From contig JBBDJB010000043.1 of assembly GCA_040880125.1 (NCBI GenBank), positions 21,030 to 85,029 on the forward strand: DNA of 64,000 nt, written 5' to 3'. This DNA is from JBBDJB01 sp040880125. GTDB taxonomy: Bacteria; Planctomycetota; Planctomycetia; Pirellulales; JBBDJB01. The notes under the pieces were generated by a model, which was given only the letters and a program-made list of their open reading frames with translations, was not told the DNA's origin and did not search any database. This document shows, in pieces, positions 44,586 through 52,844 of the stretch (position 1 is the stretch's first letter; each line of letters starts with the position of its first letter). Both the position numbers and the translations under genes were made by a program.

Positions 44586-46244
44586 ATGGCAGGTCCAGTT
44601 ACGATCAGGGACGTCGTTTTGCGCCTCAGCATCCAGCAAGAGGACGTGAAACTGAAGGTGCCGGACACCAAAGACGCGCAGCGGGCGCTTCAAGGCTACG
44701 GCGGCAGCATCAAAGACATGGCCCAGTCGGCAACGAAGCACGTCGACTCCGCGACCGACACGATCAAAAAACAAGGGGACGCCGTTCGAAAGGCCGCCCA
44801 AGAGGCCCAAGACGCATCCGCACGAGTCGTCGAGGGCAACCTGAGAGCCGCCGATTCGTTCAAACAAGCGGGCGATGGCGCGTTCACCTTGGCCCGAGGA
44901 ATCGCGTTCGTTTCCGCGTCCAGCGAAGAAGACCTCCAAAAGGCGGTGCAAACCATCGCGGCGTTCCAGGGTGCGTTCGATATCTTCCGCGGCGGCACGG
45001 ATGCCGTCAAAGGCATCGTAGAGGGCTACAGGGCGCTACGTGTCGCGTCGGTGGCATCGGCGGCTGCCGAGACGGCCAATGCGGCGGCGATTGCAGCGAC
45101 GGGCACAGCGGCCACAGGGGCGACCGTGGCGGTGACGGGGTTCAAGGCGGCGCTGGGGCCGATTGGGATTGGTCTGGCGGTTGTGGGGGCGGGTATCGCT
45201 GGTGGGGTGGCGCTCTGGAACTCTTGGGGCGACGAAGCCGAAGAGGCGGGCGAGAAAGCCGTGCGGGCAGTCGAAAAGCTCAACAAAGCGAACCCGCTGA
45301 TTTCGCAAATCCAGCTTGGGAGTATTGGGCGTTCGGTCGACACCGCGATCGCATCTGGCGAGGTTGGCTTTGCCCGGCAGCGCGGGGACTTGAATCGAGC
45401 GATGGGGCTGAACGAGGAGGACCTAAACAGGCTCGGGAAATCAATTGCCCAAATTGAACAACGCCCCTCGCAGAACGCGTTCCGGCAGCTTCAAGCGTCC
45501 ATGAGCGACTTCGGCATGGGGACGGCAAAAGAGCTAGCCGAAGGTGGGCTGGGCGAATTGAAGCTTGGCCTTTCGGCCGACCCGATCCTGGAGCAATTAA
45601 AGGCGCGGTCGGAAGTGTATCGCGACCACAGTATGAGACTTCGCGAGCGTCGTTCGCTGACTGAGCAACTGCTTACCAACGAGCAACGGGCAGTTGAAGT
45701 GGCCCGGCAGCATCTTCAAACGACGCGAGACCAACTGGCGGCCGAAAAGCAGCGGGTGCAAACCAGCAATGCCATCGTGGGCCGATTGGCCGAAACCGAC
45801 CCGGCCGGATTTGCCCGCCTGCAATCGCTGCACGAAAAGTTTCAGCGACAGGGCATCGGCTCGTTCAATCAGGGCAACCTTGAAGAACTCAGCCAGCTCA
45901 CCGGCGGGCGTGCCAGCGAATTGATTCAGCAGGAACAGTCGCGGCGGGGAGAAGCTCGCGGCGGCGCCGGTCAATTCGGCCCGTTCTTCGGTGAAGCCGA
46001 TCAGAGCGGAGCGCTGAAGCGGCAGGCGGAACAGCAGCTTCAAAGCCTTAACGAACAGGCGAAGGTCGAGATCGAACAGAACGCCACGATGAATCAAATC
46101 AAGGACGTGCTGAAAGCGAAGGCGGAGGAACAACTTCGCATCCTCAACCAGATCAGCAAAAACGAGGAGAGTTCATTCCTGCTGTGGCAAGAAACCAGCC
46201 GGCGGATGCAGCAACTCGAAAACCGGATGCGAAACGAGCAGTGA
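44586..46244 (+). CDS. Tape-measure-like coiled-coil protein
   Basis: 552 residues. Long helical, Ala/Gln/Lys-rich segments (about 35-115, 225-290, 340-400, 470-552) flank a hydrophobic stretch (about 190-212, GFKAALGPIGIGLAVVGAGIAGGVALW), the pattern of phage tail tape-measure proteins. It is short for that family and no other tail gene is nearby. Residues about 397-441 (RLAETDPAGFARLQSLHEKF and following) match a segment of the divergent lipoprotein at 46294-46836. The function is therefore open: tape measure, or an envelope-interacting element protein. Confidence 0.55.
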   Translation: MAGPVTIRDVVLRLSIQQEDVKLKVPDTKDAQRALQGYGGSIKDMAQSATKHVDSATDTIKKQGDAVRKAAQEAQDASARVVEGNLRAADSFKQAGDGAFTLARGIAFVSASSEEDLQKAVQTIAAFQGAFDIFRGGTDAVKGIVEGYRALRVASVASAAAETANAAAIAATGTAATGATVAVTGFKAALGPIGIGLAVVGAGIAGGVALWNSWGDEAEEAGEKAVRAVEKLNKANPLISQIQLGSIGRSVDTAIASGEVGFARQRGDLNRAMGLNEEDLNRLGKSIAQIEQRPSQNAFRQLQASMSDFGMGTAKELAEGGLGELKLGLSADPILEQLKARSEVYRDHSMRLRERRSLTEQLLTNEQRAVEVARQHLQTTRDQLAAEKQRVQTSNAIVGRLAETDPAGFARLQSLHEKFQRQGIGSFNQGNLEELSQLTGGRASELIQQEQSRRGEARGGAGQFGPFFGEADQSGALKRQAEQQLQSLNEQAKVEIEQNATMNQIKDVLKAKAEEQLRILNQISKNEESSFLLWQETSRRMQQLENRMRNEQ

Positions 46245-46293
46245 TGATTGCACCACGACTTATCTGTCGGCTGGGACACGCCCGCGAAATCGC

Positions 46294-46836
46294 TTATGGC
46301 TGTTCCTCTTCGTCGGCACGCCGGCGGTTTAATTCGTCTATTGGTATATCGGTATACGCGCCCAGCCGAAGTGCAACCTCTTGGAGCACGAATGTCGGTA
46401 AGGACTCGATCCCATCGCGCTTCACCTTTTCGTTAAACCTCTGTAGGTATTCGTATCCCTCCGGATCGGTTTTGCGAAGACGTTCAATCGCAGCTTCGCG
46501 GCCCTTCACCCGTGCCTCTTCGTATGCAAGTTGTGCTTGCGTGGCTTCGAGCGCACGCATTTCCTGGAAGACCGCTATGGCTTGTCGAGCGGCAATCTGC
46601 GGAAACTCCGAAGCAGTGTTTTCCACCTGGGAGAGGCGAGCATCCATCGCTTCGATCCGCTGTCCGTGCTGTGGCCGGCTTTCGAGCGACTCGATTCGCG
46701 ACAACGCAGCTTCGAGATCGGACTCAATCGCGTTGAACTGTTGCTCAGTGGCAAACTGTGGCTCGGGCGATTCGTTGTCCGAACAGCCAATCAGCATGAT
46801 AAAGAGTGACGCCATTGGCATGCGAAGTAGTTTCAT
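46294..46836 (-). CDS. Coiled-coil lipoprotein sharing a segment with the tape-measure-like protein
   Basis: 180 residues. A lipoprotein signal (MPMASLFIMLIGC, Cys18) is followed by a coiled coil (about 30-110). Residues about 117-160 (IERLRKTDPEGYEYLQRFNE...RDGIESL) align with RLAETDPAGFARLQSLHEK...RQGIGSF of the preceding plus-strand gene. It is the only minus-strand gene of the element. Candidate roles are superinfection exclusion, spanin-like lysis or interaction with the neighbouring protein; none is proven by sequence. Confidence 0.72.
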   Translation of the reverse strand: MKLLRMPMASLFIMLIGCSDNESPEPQFATEQQFNAIESDLEAALSRIESLESRPQHGQRIEAMDARLSQVENTASEFPQIAARQAIAVFQEMRALEATQAQLAYEEARVKGREAAIERLRKTDPEGYEYLQRFNEKVKRDGIESLPTFVLQEVALRLGAYTDIPIDELNRRRADEEEQP

Positions 46837-47099
46837 GGCTAGCCCCGATTACAGATGAACTGGCACCCACCGATTCCCGCACCCTAACCACAACGATGGC
46901 GTGATGCCAGTTGGCTCGCGCCCAGCCGCTACGGCAGGCGTTTGATCTTTGACAATTCAGCAATACTGGCCCTCGCCGGACGTCGCGCATCCGGCGGGGG
47001 ATGCAGGGGCAAGCCGCCCGATTGCTTGCAATCCGGCCGGGCAGCGTTTACGGTCGAGACGTTGCGCTCGCAATTCACCACGTCGGAAAGGGGCATTCC

Positions 47100-47513
47100 A
47101 TGAAACGCACCGCCGCACTTATGTTGCTCGTGGCTGTCGGCTGTTCAAGTGGCGAGCCGGAAGGCCCGTCGCCCGAGGAAGCCTATGCCACGGCACTGGC
47201 GATCTATGAGAACGAAACGGCGGCAATGGAGGACTTGGAACAACAGATGGCGGCGCATCGCATGCGAGTGTGGCACAAGGTAAATCGTGGTGAAGTCGAA
47301 ATCGATGTCCACGATCTACGCGGCGAGATCGAAGCCGATGCGACCGTGGCGGAAGTCTACGCGGCGGTTGGGGACTATGTTACGACACAAATGAAAAAAT
47401 CCGACCCCAGGCTGATGGCCGACGTCGAGGCCCAGCGCCAGCGGGTGGAGCGTGCCAAGGCGATGCTCGCCAAGGCCGAGGCCCGGCTCGACGCGGCGCT
47501 GAAGGCGGAGTGA
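47100..47513 (+). CDS. Small coiled-coil lipoprotein
   Basis: 137 residues with a lipoprotein signal (TAALMLLVAVGC, Cys15) and a helical, Glu/Ala/Arg-rich body ending in a coiled coil (VEAQRQRVERAKAMLAKAEA). GGAAAGGGG precedes ATG 47100. No family is recognised. Second lipoprotein in the element; an exposed periplasmic or outer-membrane protein is expected. Confidence 0.72.
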   Translation: MKRTAALMLLVAVGCSSGEPEGPSPEEAYATALAIYENETAAMEDLEQQMAAHRMRVWHKVNRGEVEIDVHDLRGEIEADATVAEVYAAVGDYVTTQMKKSDPRLMADVEAQRQRVERAKAMLAKAEARLDAALKAE

Positions 47514-47820
47514 CCGGCCATCGTAACTTGTGGCGAGTTGGCTTTACCCGCCGGTCGCACGATCTCCGCAATCTCTTCGCCAATCTTCTGTACCGTCCGC
47601 AGATTCGAATGTACCGCTGGCGTTGCTTGTCGCAGCGTCACCCCCGCCGCACCGTTCGGCCTGAACAACCGGGCGGTAAGCGGCGGATTAGCCAACCGTC
47701 ACGCCATCGCGGCGGACGCGGGGGGCGGAAGAGGCTAGAATAGAAACTGGGGGGATCGATCCTGGCCCCGCCCGTGCCGCCAAACGGCAGAAGTTCAAGT
47801 TACGCACAGCAGAAGACGTC
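47514..47820. other. Intergenic region, possible promoter of the TIGR04255 module
   Basis: No gene is supported. A TAGAAT-like -10 near 47737 precedes a GGGGGG stretch, about 80 bases before the TIGR04255 start. Confidence 0.35.
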
Positions 47821-48588
47821 ATGGGCTACGACGATTTTAAGATTGACGCGAATGAGCCATTCGACCATCTTCCGGATGCACCGATTGTTGAGGCCGTCAT
47901 TCACTGGCAAGCGGTGCCTGAAGCCGAATTGGAACAAAAGTGGTTTCGCGACCAACTGGAGCCATTGCTTGAAGGCTATGCAGAACCTCAAGTACAGCGA
48001 AAACTCAATTTTGGAGGGAAGTTCGACACCACCGGTAAAACGTCGTTACACCAAACGGACGACTGGCATGGGTTTCGAATTCCATCAAAGGACGAGTCAT
48101 GTGTTGCGCAGTTCACACGCGAGGGATTTGCACTCAGCCACCTGAAGCCATACACGAACTGGGAACAGTTCAAGAGCGAGGCGGTGCGGCTTTGGGAAGT
48201 CTATTGCAAAATCGCTAAGCCTTCTGAGGTGCAACGGCTGGGCGTTCGATTCATCAACCAGATTGGGCCGGTAAACCTAAGCAGCTTGGGCGACCTACTG
48301 ACAGTTGTGCCGGCCAGCCCAAAATACATGCCGTTGCCACTGAAGGGATTCATGCACCAAAGCCGTTTCGACGTGCCAGGGCATCCATACAATTTAAACG
48401 TCATACAAACCATCCCGGCCGCAACTAAGTCAGACTCGGTGAGTCTAATTCTGGATTTTGACGTGTTCACGACACGTGCAATTCAAATTCAGGAGATCGA
48501 CGACCGACTACAGCAGATGCATTGGATCAAGAACAAGGCGTTTTTCTCGTTCCTCACGGCAGACGCTATCGGCCGATACAAGGAGTGA
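47821..48588 (+). CDS. TIGR04255 family protein
   Basis: 255 residues. The PDAPIVEAVIHWQAVPEAEL opening and the later LGVRFINQI match the TIGR04255 family, whose function is not established. Codon use and base composition are more A+T-rich than the flanking recombinase genes, suggesting a separate origin within the element. Two further small genes follow without gaps, forming a three-gene cargo. Confidence 0.75.
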   Translation: MGYDDFKIDANEPFDHLPDAPIVEAVIHWQAVPEAELEQKWFRDQLEPLLEGYAEPQVQRKLNFGGKFDTTGKTSLHQTDDWHGFRIPSKDESCVAQFTREGFALSHLKPYTNWEQFKSEAVRLWEVYCKIAKPSEVQRLGVRFINQIGPVNLSSLGDLLTVVPASPKYMPLPLKGFMHQSRFDVPGHPYNLNVIQTIPAATKSDSVSLILDFDVFTTRAIQIQEIDDRLQQMHWIKNKAFFSFLTADAIGRYKE

Positions 48589-48590
48589 AC

Positions 48591-49052
48591 ATGAACGGAG
48601 CCACCCTAACCCCGGGCCAGAGCGATGTCGCTAAATCCCTGGATAGTGAACTAGAAGAGCATCGCAACTTCCTGCAATCATCAGCCGCAATTGGCAATGA
48701 GCGACTGCTGCTGGGGGAGTTTCCGGAAGTGTGGCATGAATGCCGCCAGCCGGATTGGGACGGATACAATGCAGCGGCCGCCACGATTGATTCGCTCACG
48801 GTGGCATTATACTTTCTTTTGTCACTTCCCGTTGGCATCAGATTGCCAACTGTCGGTGCGACACCAAGCGGAAACTTCACGTTCGAATGGCATCACTCAC
48901 GACGTCGCAGCCTCACGGTCATAGTTGCTGAAGACGGGTACATTCACTATGCCGCCCTCTTGGGCGCAGATATCCAAGACGGGAAGGTGGCGTTCTTCGA
49001 CGAAGTGCCTGAAACAATTCTTGATCTAATCGCGAAGGTCTACGAATGTTAG
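48591..49052 (+). CDS. Hypothetical protein of the TIGR04255 module
   Basis: 153 residues, starting 2 bases after the upstream stop with AAGGAG before ATG 48591. Landmarks: EVWHECRQPDWDGYNAAA and RRRSLTVIVAEDGYIHYAALLG. The WDGY motif recalls small proteins often seen beside TIGR04255 genes, by my recollection only. No catalytic motif visible. Confidence 0.7.
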   Translation: MNGATLTPGQSDVAKSLDSELEEHRNFLQSSAAIGNERLLLGEFPEVWHECRQPDWDGYNAAAATIDSLTVALYFLLSLPVGIRLPTVGATPSGNFTFEWHHSRRRSLTVIVAEDGYIHYAALLGADIQDGKVAFFDEVPETILDLIAKVYEC

Positions 49053-49471
49053 ACCCGGACAGCCTCCCTCCCATCGATAGACAGGAAATGACGGCGCGGT
49101 TCGCGATCGGAAAGAACGCTGTCAACAGGCAAAAGATGGAGGTACGGGCAGACAGGTTTCTCCCCGACCCCGATTCGGAGTTGTCTGTCACGCGAATCGT
49201 ACAAATCACAGAGGCCGAGATTTGGCAAGTCGGACGGCGGATTGCCAGCGAACGACTACCACCCCGTACTTTAAGTGGCCGCGCTGATGTCTTGGCGGCA
49301 ACCTACATCAGCGAAAACCTCATAGTTGAATCTGACCCTGTGCCAGGTAATCCAAATCACGCAATTGTCATTGGCTGGCCGAGCGAACAGTCGAAGCAGC
49401 TACGGATCGCAAAGCAAATCGCTGCTGTTGCACGGTGCGTGCTTCCACCTGACCGAGAAAGCCAGAATTAG
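49046..49471 (+). CDS. Hypothetical protein of the TIGR04255 module
   Basis: 141 residues overlapping the previous stop by 7 bp. Landmarks: FLPDPDSELSVTRIVQITEA, EIWQVGRRI and NHAIVIGWPSEQSKQLRIAK. No recognised family. The overlap indicates coupling with the second gene of the module. Confidence 0.7.
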   Translation: MLDPDSLPPIDRQEMTARFAIGKNAVNRQKMEVRADRFLPDPDSELSVTRIVQITEAEIWQVGRRIASERLPPRTLSGRADVLAATYISENLIVESDPVPGNPNHAIVIGWPSEQSKQLRIAKQIAAVARCVLPPDRESQN

Positions 49472-49823
49472 CAACCGTTCCGCGTGGCTGCCCCAAATTC
49501 GACCGCACCACGCCGCGTCTCCCACGTTCCGGCCGCCCTGGACGTACTTTGACCCGTCCGACCCGAGCGTGCGTTAGAACGCAATTCTCGTGGTTCTGGC
49601 GTTCTGCTTGCCTTTTCGCGGCGGTTCGGGCATGATGGCCCGTGCTAAAGCTCTCTCTTGAGGCATACCAGATGCTAAACCAATACCAGAACAAGAGCGC
49701 GGCCGCGCGCGGGTGTTCGGGATGCAGCAATGCCCCGAGGGCGGTCTGGTACCGCCTAGCAACGCCAACGCGCGGTCGCGCTTTTCTTTGCGCCTCTCTC
49801 TGGGTGCAAGGGGGAGGACTTCT
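49472..49823. other. Intergenic region upstream of the recombinase cassette
   Basis: No gene is supported. TTGACC at about 49549 and TAGAAC at about 49575 could be a weak promoter with a long spacer. GCGTTAGAACGC and the nearby GGCGTTCTGC are partly inverted, a possible operator. Confidence 0.35.
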
Positions 49824-51569
49824 ATGTCCCCGTCCAATGGCCGGCCCGAGCCGCATCTGCCACGACCGGAGCCGCACCTAGACCGCGACCTGCAAGAGTA
49901 CGTGCGAGACGTGTTCCTGCCCGCGAGGCGGCATGCGTTCAAGTCGCCCAAGACCGCGGGCAAGTACCGCAAGGCGTCGCTGCTGTTCAGTAAGTTCCTC
50001 GAACAGAAGGCCCGCATCGGCGACATCACGAAGCGGAACGTCCAGGGTTTTGAAATCTGGTTCTGCGAATTCTACAGCCCCGGTGCGAAGCAGCTTTCGG
50101 CCTACAAGTATTCTTGTGCGTTGCGTTCGGTCCTGAAGCATGCGGACCCACAGCGGCACGTACCGCTACCTTGCCCGAGCAAGCACGACCACTACAGCAG
50201 ACCGCCGGCGGACCCGTCAGAACTCACCAGCGGCGGCACGTGGGCGTATCTCGAAAACGTGTTCTTCCCCAACGTGATTGACGTTCTCCACGACCTAACC
50301 GGACGTTGGGGGACTCAGTACCGCCGGGCCGTGCGGCTACTCATTCGATTCAATGACGGCAACGACGTTCCGCTTGAATCCATCGTGCCGAGCATGCTGG
50401 ATGAGTTTGAAATCTGGTACACGTCGGTCTACCTGAAATCGGCATCGCTACGCACGGCGGATCAAAGTCGGCGCTGCATCGAATCGCTGCTTCGCTATCG
50501 AGAGCGGGAGGGCATCGAACAGCACGACTTCCGCACGAAGCATGACGATCCGGGCTGTGGCTCGAAGGAGGGCGGCGTGCTGCATTACTACCGCACCGTC
50601 TACGTGCTGGAACGCGATATGTCGAAGCACTGGCGGAGCACGCTGGAACGATACATGTTGCGGTTCGACGTATGGTGTGGCGGCGTGCTGCTGGCCGAAA
50701 TCTCCAACGAACTGGTTAGCCAATTCGTTTCACTGCTGCAAATGACCAGCATCCACCCTCGCACGATCAAGGCGCAGCGCGATGGCGTTATGTCGGTCTG
50801 GCGGGCGGCGTTTGAGGGGTACAAGACCGACAAGCAGCCGAGCCGAGTACGCAAGGTGAAGTGTCCCCGGATCGTGCCGAAAGGCTGGACTATCGAAGAG
50901 GTCAAGCGGCTGCTCGATTGCACCGGCAAGGCGTTCGGGCTGGTCCCGAACACGAACATGTTCCGCAAGGATTACTTTCGGGCCATCATCAAAGCCGGCT
51001 GGGAAACCGCCTTGCGATTAGGAGACGTGCAAGAGGTCGACCCGACGAAGATTCTACCGGACGGGCGTTACCTGCTGACGATGCACAAGACGGGCCGGCC
51101 GCATACCGTCCGGTTTCGCCCCGGCACCGTGGCGGAAATCAAAAGGCTGGGCGAGTGCGAAGGCGTGGATGCGAGGCGTCCGCTGCAATGGCCGGGCTCG
51201 CGGCCGTCTTTCTATTCGACGTTTCGCGTCATGGCGACCGAGGCCGGCCTAGAAGGCTCGTTCAAGCTGCTGCGGGCCAGTTCCGCCAGCTATATCGAAA
51301 GCCTACATCCTGGCACCGGCGGTAAGCACTTGGGCCACGCTAGCCCGGAAATGTTCACCCGGCATTACGACGTGACCCATATCAGCCAAGCGAATCTGCC
51401 GCTGCCGCCAGACCTGGAAACGGCCGGTCAAGCCGATGGCGTGCTGTGCGTCCGCTGTGGCAATCCGCCCGAGTCGAAGCCGCGATACTGCATGCGGTGC
51501 GCGATGGCGTTCTGTTCCCGCGAGTGTTGCCAGAATCACGCCTGCGCAGCCCAGGGAGGTGCGGCATGA
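49824..51569 (+). CDS. Tyrosine recombinase-like protein with three core-binding domains and zinc-finger tail
   Basis: 581 residues; GGGGGAGG before ATG 49824. Three successive helical SAM-like core-binding segments (about residues 12-115, 130-225, 245-345) precede a catalytic domain: Arg in WETALRLGDVQ, Lys in TMHKTGRPHTV, LLR replacing HxxR (His to Lys: FKLLRASS), His in KHLGHASPEMF and Tyr in RHYDV. The last 40 residues carry C-x2-C-x10-C-x2-C-x4-C-x3-C-x3-H-x-C, a MYND/HIT-like zinc finger. First gene of a coupled cassette; its stop overlaps the next ATG. Confidence 0.8.
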   Translation: MSPSNGRPEPHLPRPEPHLDRDLQEYVRDVFLPARRHAFKSPKTAGKYRKASLLFSKFLEQKARIGDITKRNVQGFEIWFCEFYSPGAKQLSAYKYSCALRSVLKHADPQRHVPLPCPSKHDHYSRPPADPSELTSGGTWAYLENVFFPNVIDVLHDLTGRWGTQYRRAVRLLIRFNDGNDVPLESIVPSMLDEFEIWYTSVYLKSASLRTADQSRRCIESLLRYREREGIEQHDFRTKHDDPGCGSKEGGVLHYYRTVYVLERDMSKHWRSTLERYMLRFDVWCGGVLLAEISNELVSQFVSLLQMTSIHPRTIKAQRDGVMSVWRAAFEGYKTDKQPSRVRKVKCPRIVPKGWTIEEVKRLLDCTGKAFGLVPNTNMFRKDYFRAIIKAGWETALRLGDVQEVDPTKILPDGRYLLTMHKTGRPHTVRFRPGTVAEIKRLGECEGVDARRPLQWPGSRPSFYSTFRVMATEAGLEGSFKLLRASSASYIESLHPGTGGKHLGHASPEMFTRHYDVTHISQANLPLPPDLETAGQADGVLCVRCGNPPESKPRYCMRCAMAFCSRECCQNHACAAQGGAA

Positions 51570-52180
51570 AAAACCAACACGCACACAAGGCGCTGCTGGA
51601 TTATTTCCGCGAGCATTTCGTACCGGACCGACTGAGCGACGATCCGCGAGAGCGGCGACGTTTCGAGTTGGCCATGATCCGCTTCGGGTGGCTGTTCGGC
51701 ACGGTGGCGCTGGGGAAGGTGACGCCGGAACTCGTGGCCGACTTTCAGCGGAAGATACGGGAGGCGGGATTCAATGCCCGCACGGCCCGCAATCACGCGG
51801 GCTGCATCCGGGCCGTGGTGCATCACGGCATGATGCACCGATTCAACCGGCGGCGGCGGCTGCGCGGCGAATGCCGTGGCGAGTTGCGTCTGTTTTTCGA
51901 TGAAATCTACCGCCCCAACATGATGCCCGAGGCGGCCGACGAAACGGCCCGCAAGTACGTGCTGACGATCCGCAAGTTGCAGTCGCTGCTAAAGCGACCA
52001 CCGAAGCTGGCGGACCTGAACGTCGTCGGCTACGCGGCAATCGAGCGTGCCACGAAGGGGATGAACGACAAGACCCACAAGTGCTACTGCCGTTGCTTCC
52101 GGCGGCTGTGGGAGCACGCCATCGACTTGGGGCTATTGTGGGGCGATTCGTTCACCGTGGCGAAGGGGGGTGCCGTATGA
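51566..52180 (+). CDS. Core-binding-only recombinase relative (no catalytic domain)
   Basis: 204 residues made of two recombinase-type core-binding segments (about 5-95: LLDYFREHFVPDRL, FNARTARNHAGCIRAVVHH; about 105-200: FFDEIYRPNMMPEAADE, LLKRPPKLADLNVVGYAAIE). It has no R-K-HxxR-H-Y catalytic region. The RPPKLADL motif recurs as RPPKLSDL in the gene at 52841. ATGA overlaps at both ends. It probably acts as a DNA-binding partner of the full-length recombinases. Confidence 0.72.
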   Translation: MKNQHAHKALLDYFREHFVPDRLSDDPRERRRFELAMIRFGWLFGTVALGKVTPELVADFQRKIREAGFNARTARNHAGCIRAVVHHGMMHRFNRRRRLRGECRGELRLFFDEIYRPNMMPEAADETARKYVLTIRKLQSLLKRPPKLADLNVVGYAAIERATKGMNDKTHKCYCRCFRRLWEHAIDLGLLWGDSFTVAKGGAV

Positions 52181-52584
52181 GACTGGTCGAACGCGAAGCC
52201 GACTTCCATACCGACGTGCAAATCTGGCACGAAGCAAAAGCCGTCCATCTTCACGGCTACGCCACGGCTGCCGGGTGCTTGTGCCGGGTGGCTCTCGAAA
52301 TCCGCATGGCGGTGCTGTGCTACCTGGCGGACCTGGAAAGCCGCCACAAATATCCGTCGATTGAGGACCGGGCGCGGCTACTCCGCAAGCACGGCTATAT
52401 GTCGACCACGATGTTCCGCCGGGTGAAGCACGCGGCCGTGATTGGGCATCGCTGCTGCCACGGCGAGATTGTCGACGGCGTGGAGATTCTGACGCTGATC
52501 GACGTCGTGGGCGAGGTGCTGGAATTCTACACCGTCAGTGAGGACGTGGAGGCACCGGGAAACGCGAAAGGGGGTGCGTTGTGA
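52177..52584 (+). CDS. Small cassette protein, unknown
   Basis: 135 residues (MRLVEREADFHTDVQIWHEAKAV...), helical, with several cysteines and histidines (GCLCRVALE, GHRCCHGE). No recombinase motif. Start and stop overlap neighbours by 4 bp, so it is an integral member of the cassette. Confidence 0.65.
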   Translation: MRLVEREADFHTDVQIWHEAKAVHLHGYATAAGCLCRVALEIRMAVLCYLADLESRHKYPSIEDRARLLRKHGYMSTTMFRRVKHAAVIGHRCCHGEIVDGVEILTLIDVVGEVLEFYTVSEDVEAPGNAKGGAL

Positions 52585-52844
52585 AGTACGATCACCTTGC
52601 CCGTCTGTTGCTGGCTTACAAAGACATCTGGTCCCGAGCCGAGCCGCCGGCCGTCGAAGAGGTTGACCGGCTGGCGCAATTGATCGCGACGGAGGCCGCC
52701 GAGTGCGGTCTGCTGTCGGCCAACATCTTCGCGCGTGCGGACCTTTGCTATCGCAACACGCGGTATTGGATCAGCCGACACGGACTAGGTTCACCTACCG
52801 TGGCGTGGTGCGAAAACGAAGCACTGAAAGGGGGCGTGCTATGA
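52581..52844 (+). CDS. Small cassette protein, unknown
   Basis: 87 residues from GTG 52581, helical (LARLLLAYKDIWSRAEPPAVEEV). Overlaps both neighbours by 4 bp. No family recognised. Confidence 0.6.
   Translation: MKYDHLARLLLAYKDIWSRAEPPAVEEVDRLAQLIATEAAECGLLSANIFARADLCYRNTRYWISRHGLGSPTVAWCENEALKGGVL

Noticed and set aside
46248..46858. Plus-strand ORFs opposite the element lipoprotein
   Set aside because: The minus-strand frame has a clear lipoprotein signal and shares a segment with a neighbouring protein, so it is the real gene.
49713..49823. Upstream GTG extension of the first recombinase
   Set aside because: The strong GGGGGAGG site immediately before ATG 49824 marks the start better, and the extension has shadow-like composition.
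49642..49881. 79-codon ORF upstream of the first recombinase gene
   Set aside because: It overlaps the recombinase start in another frame and has no ribosome site or protein-like pattern.
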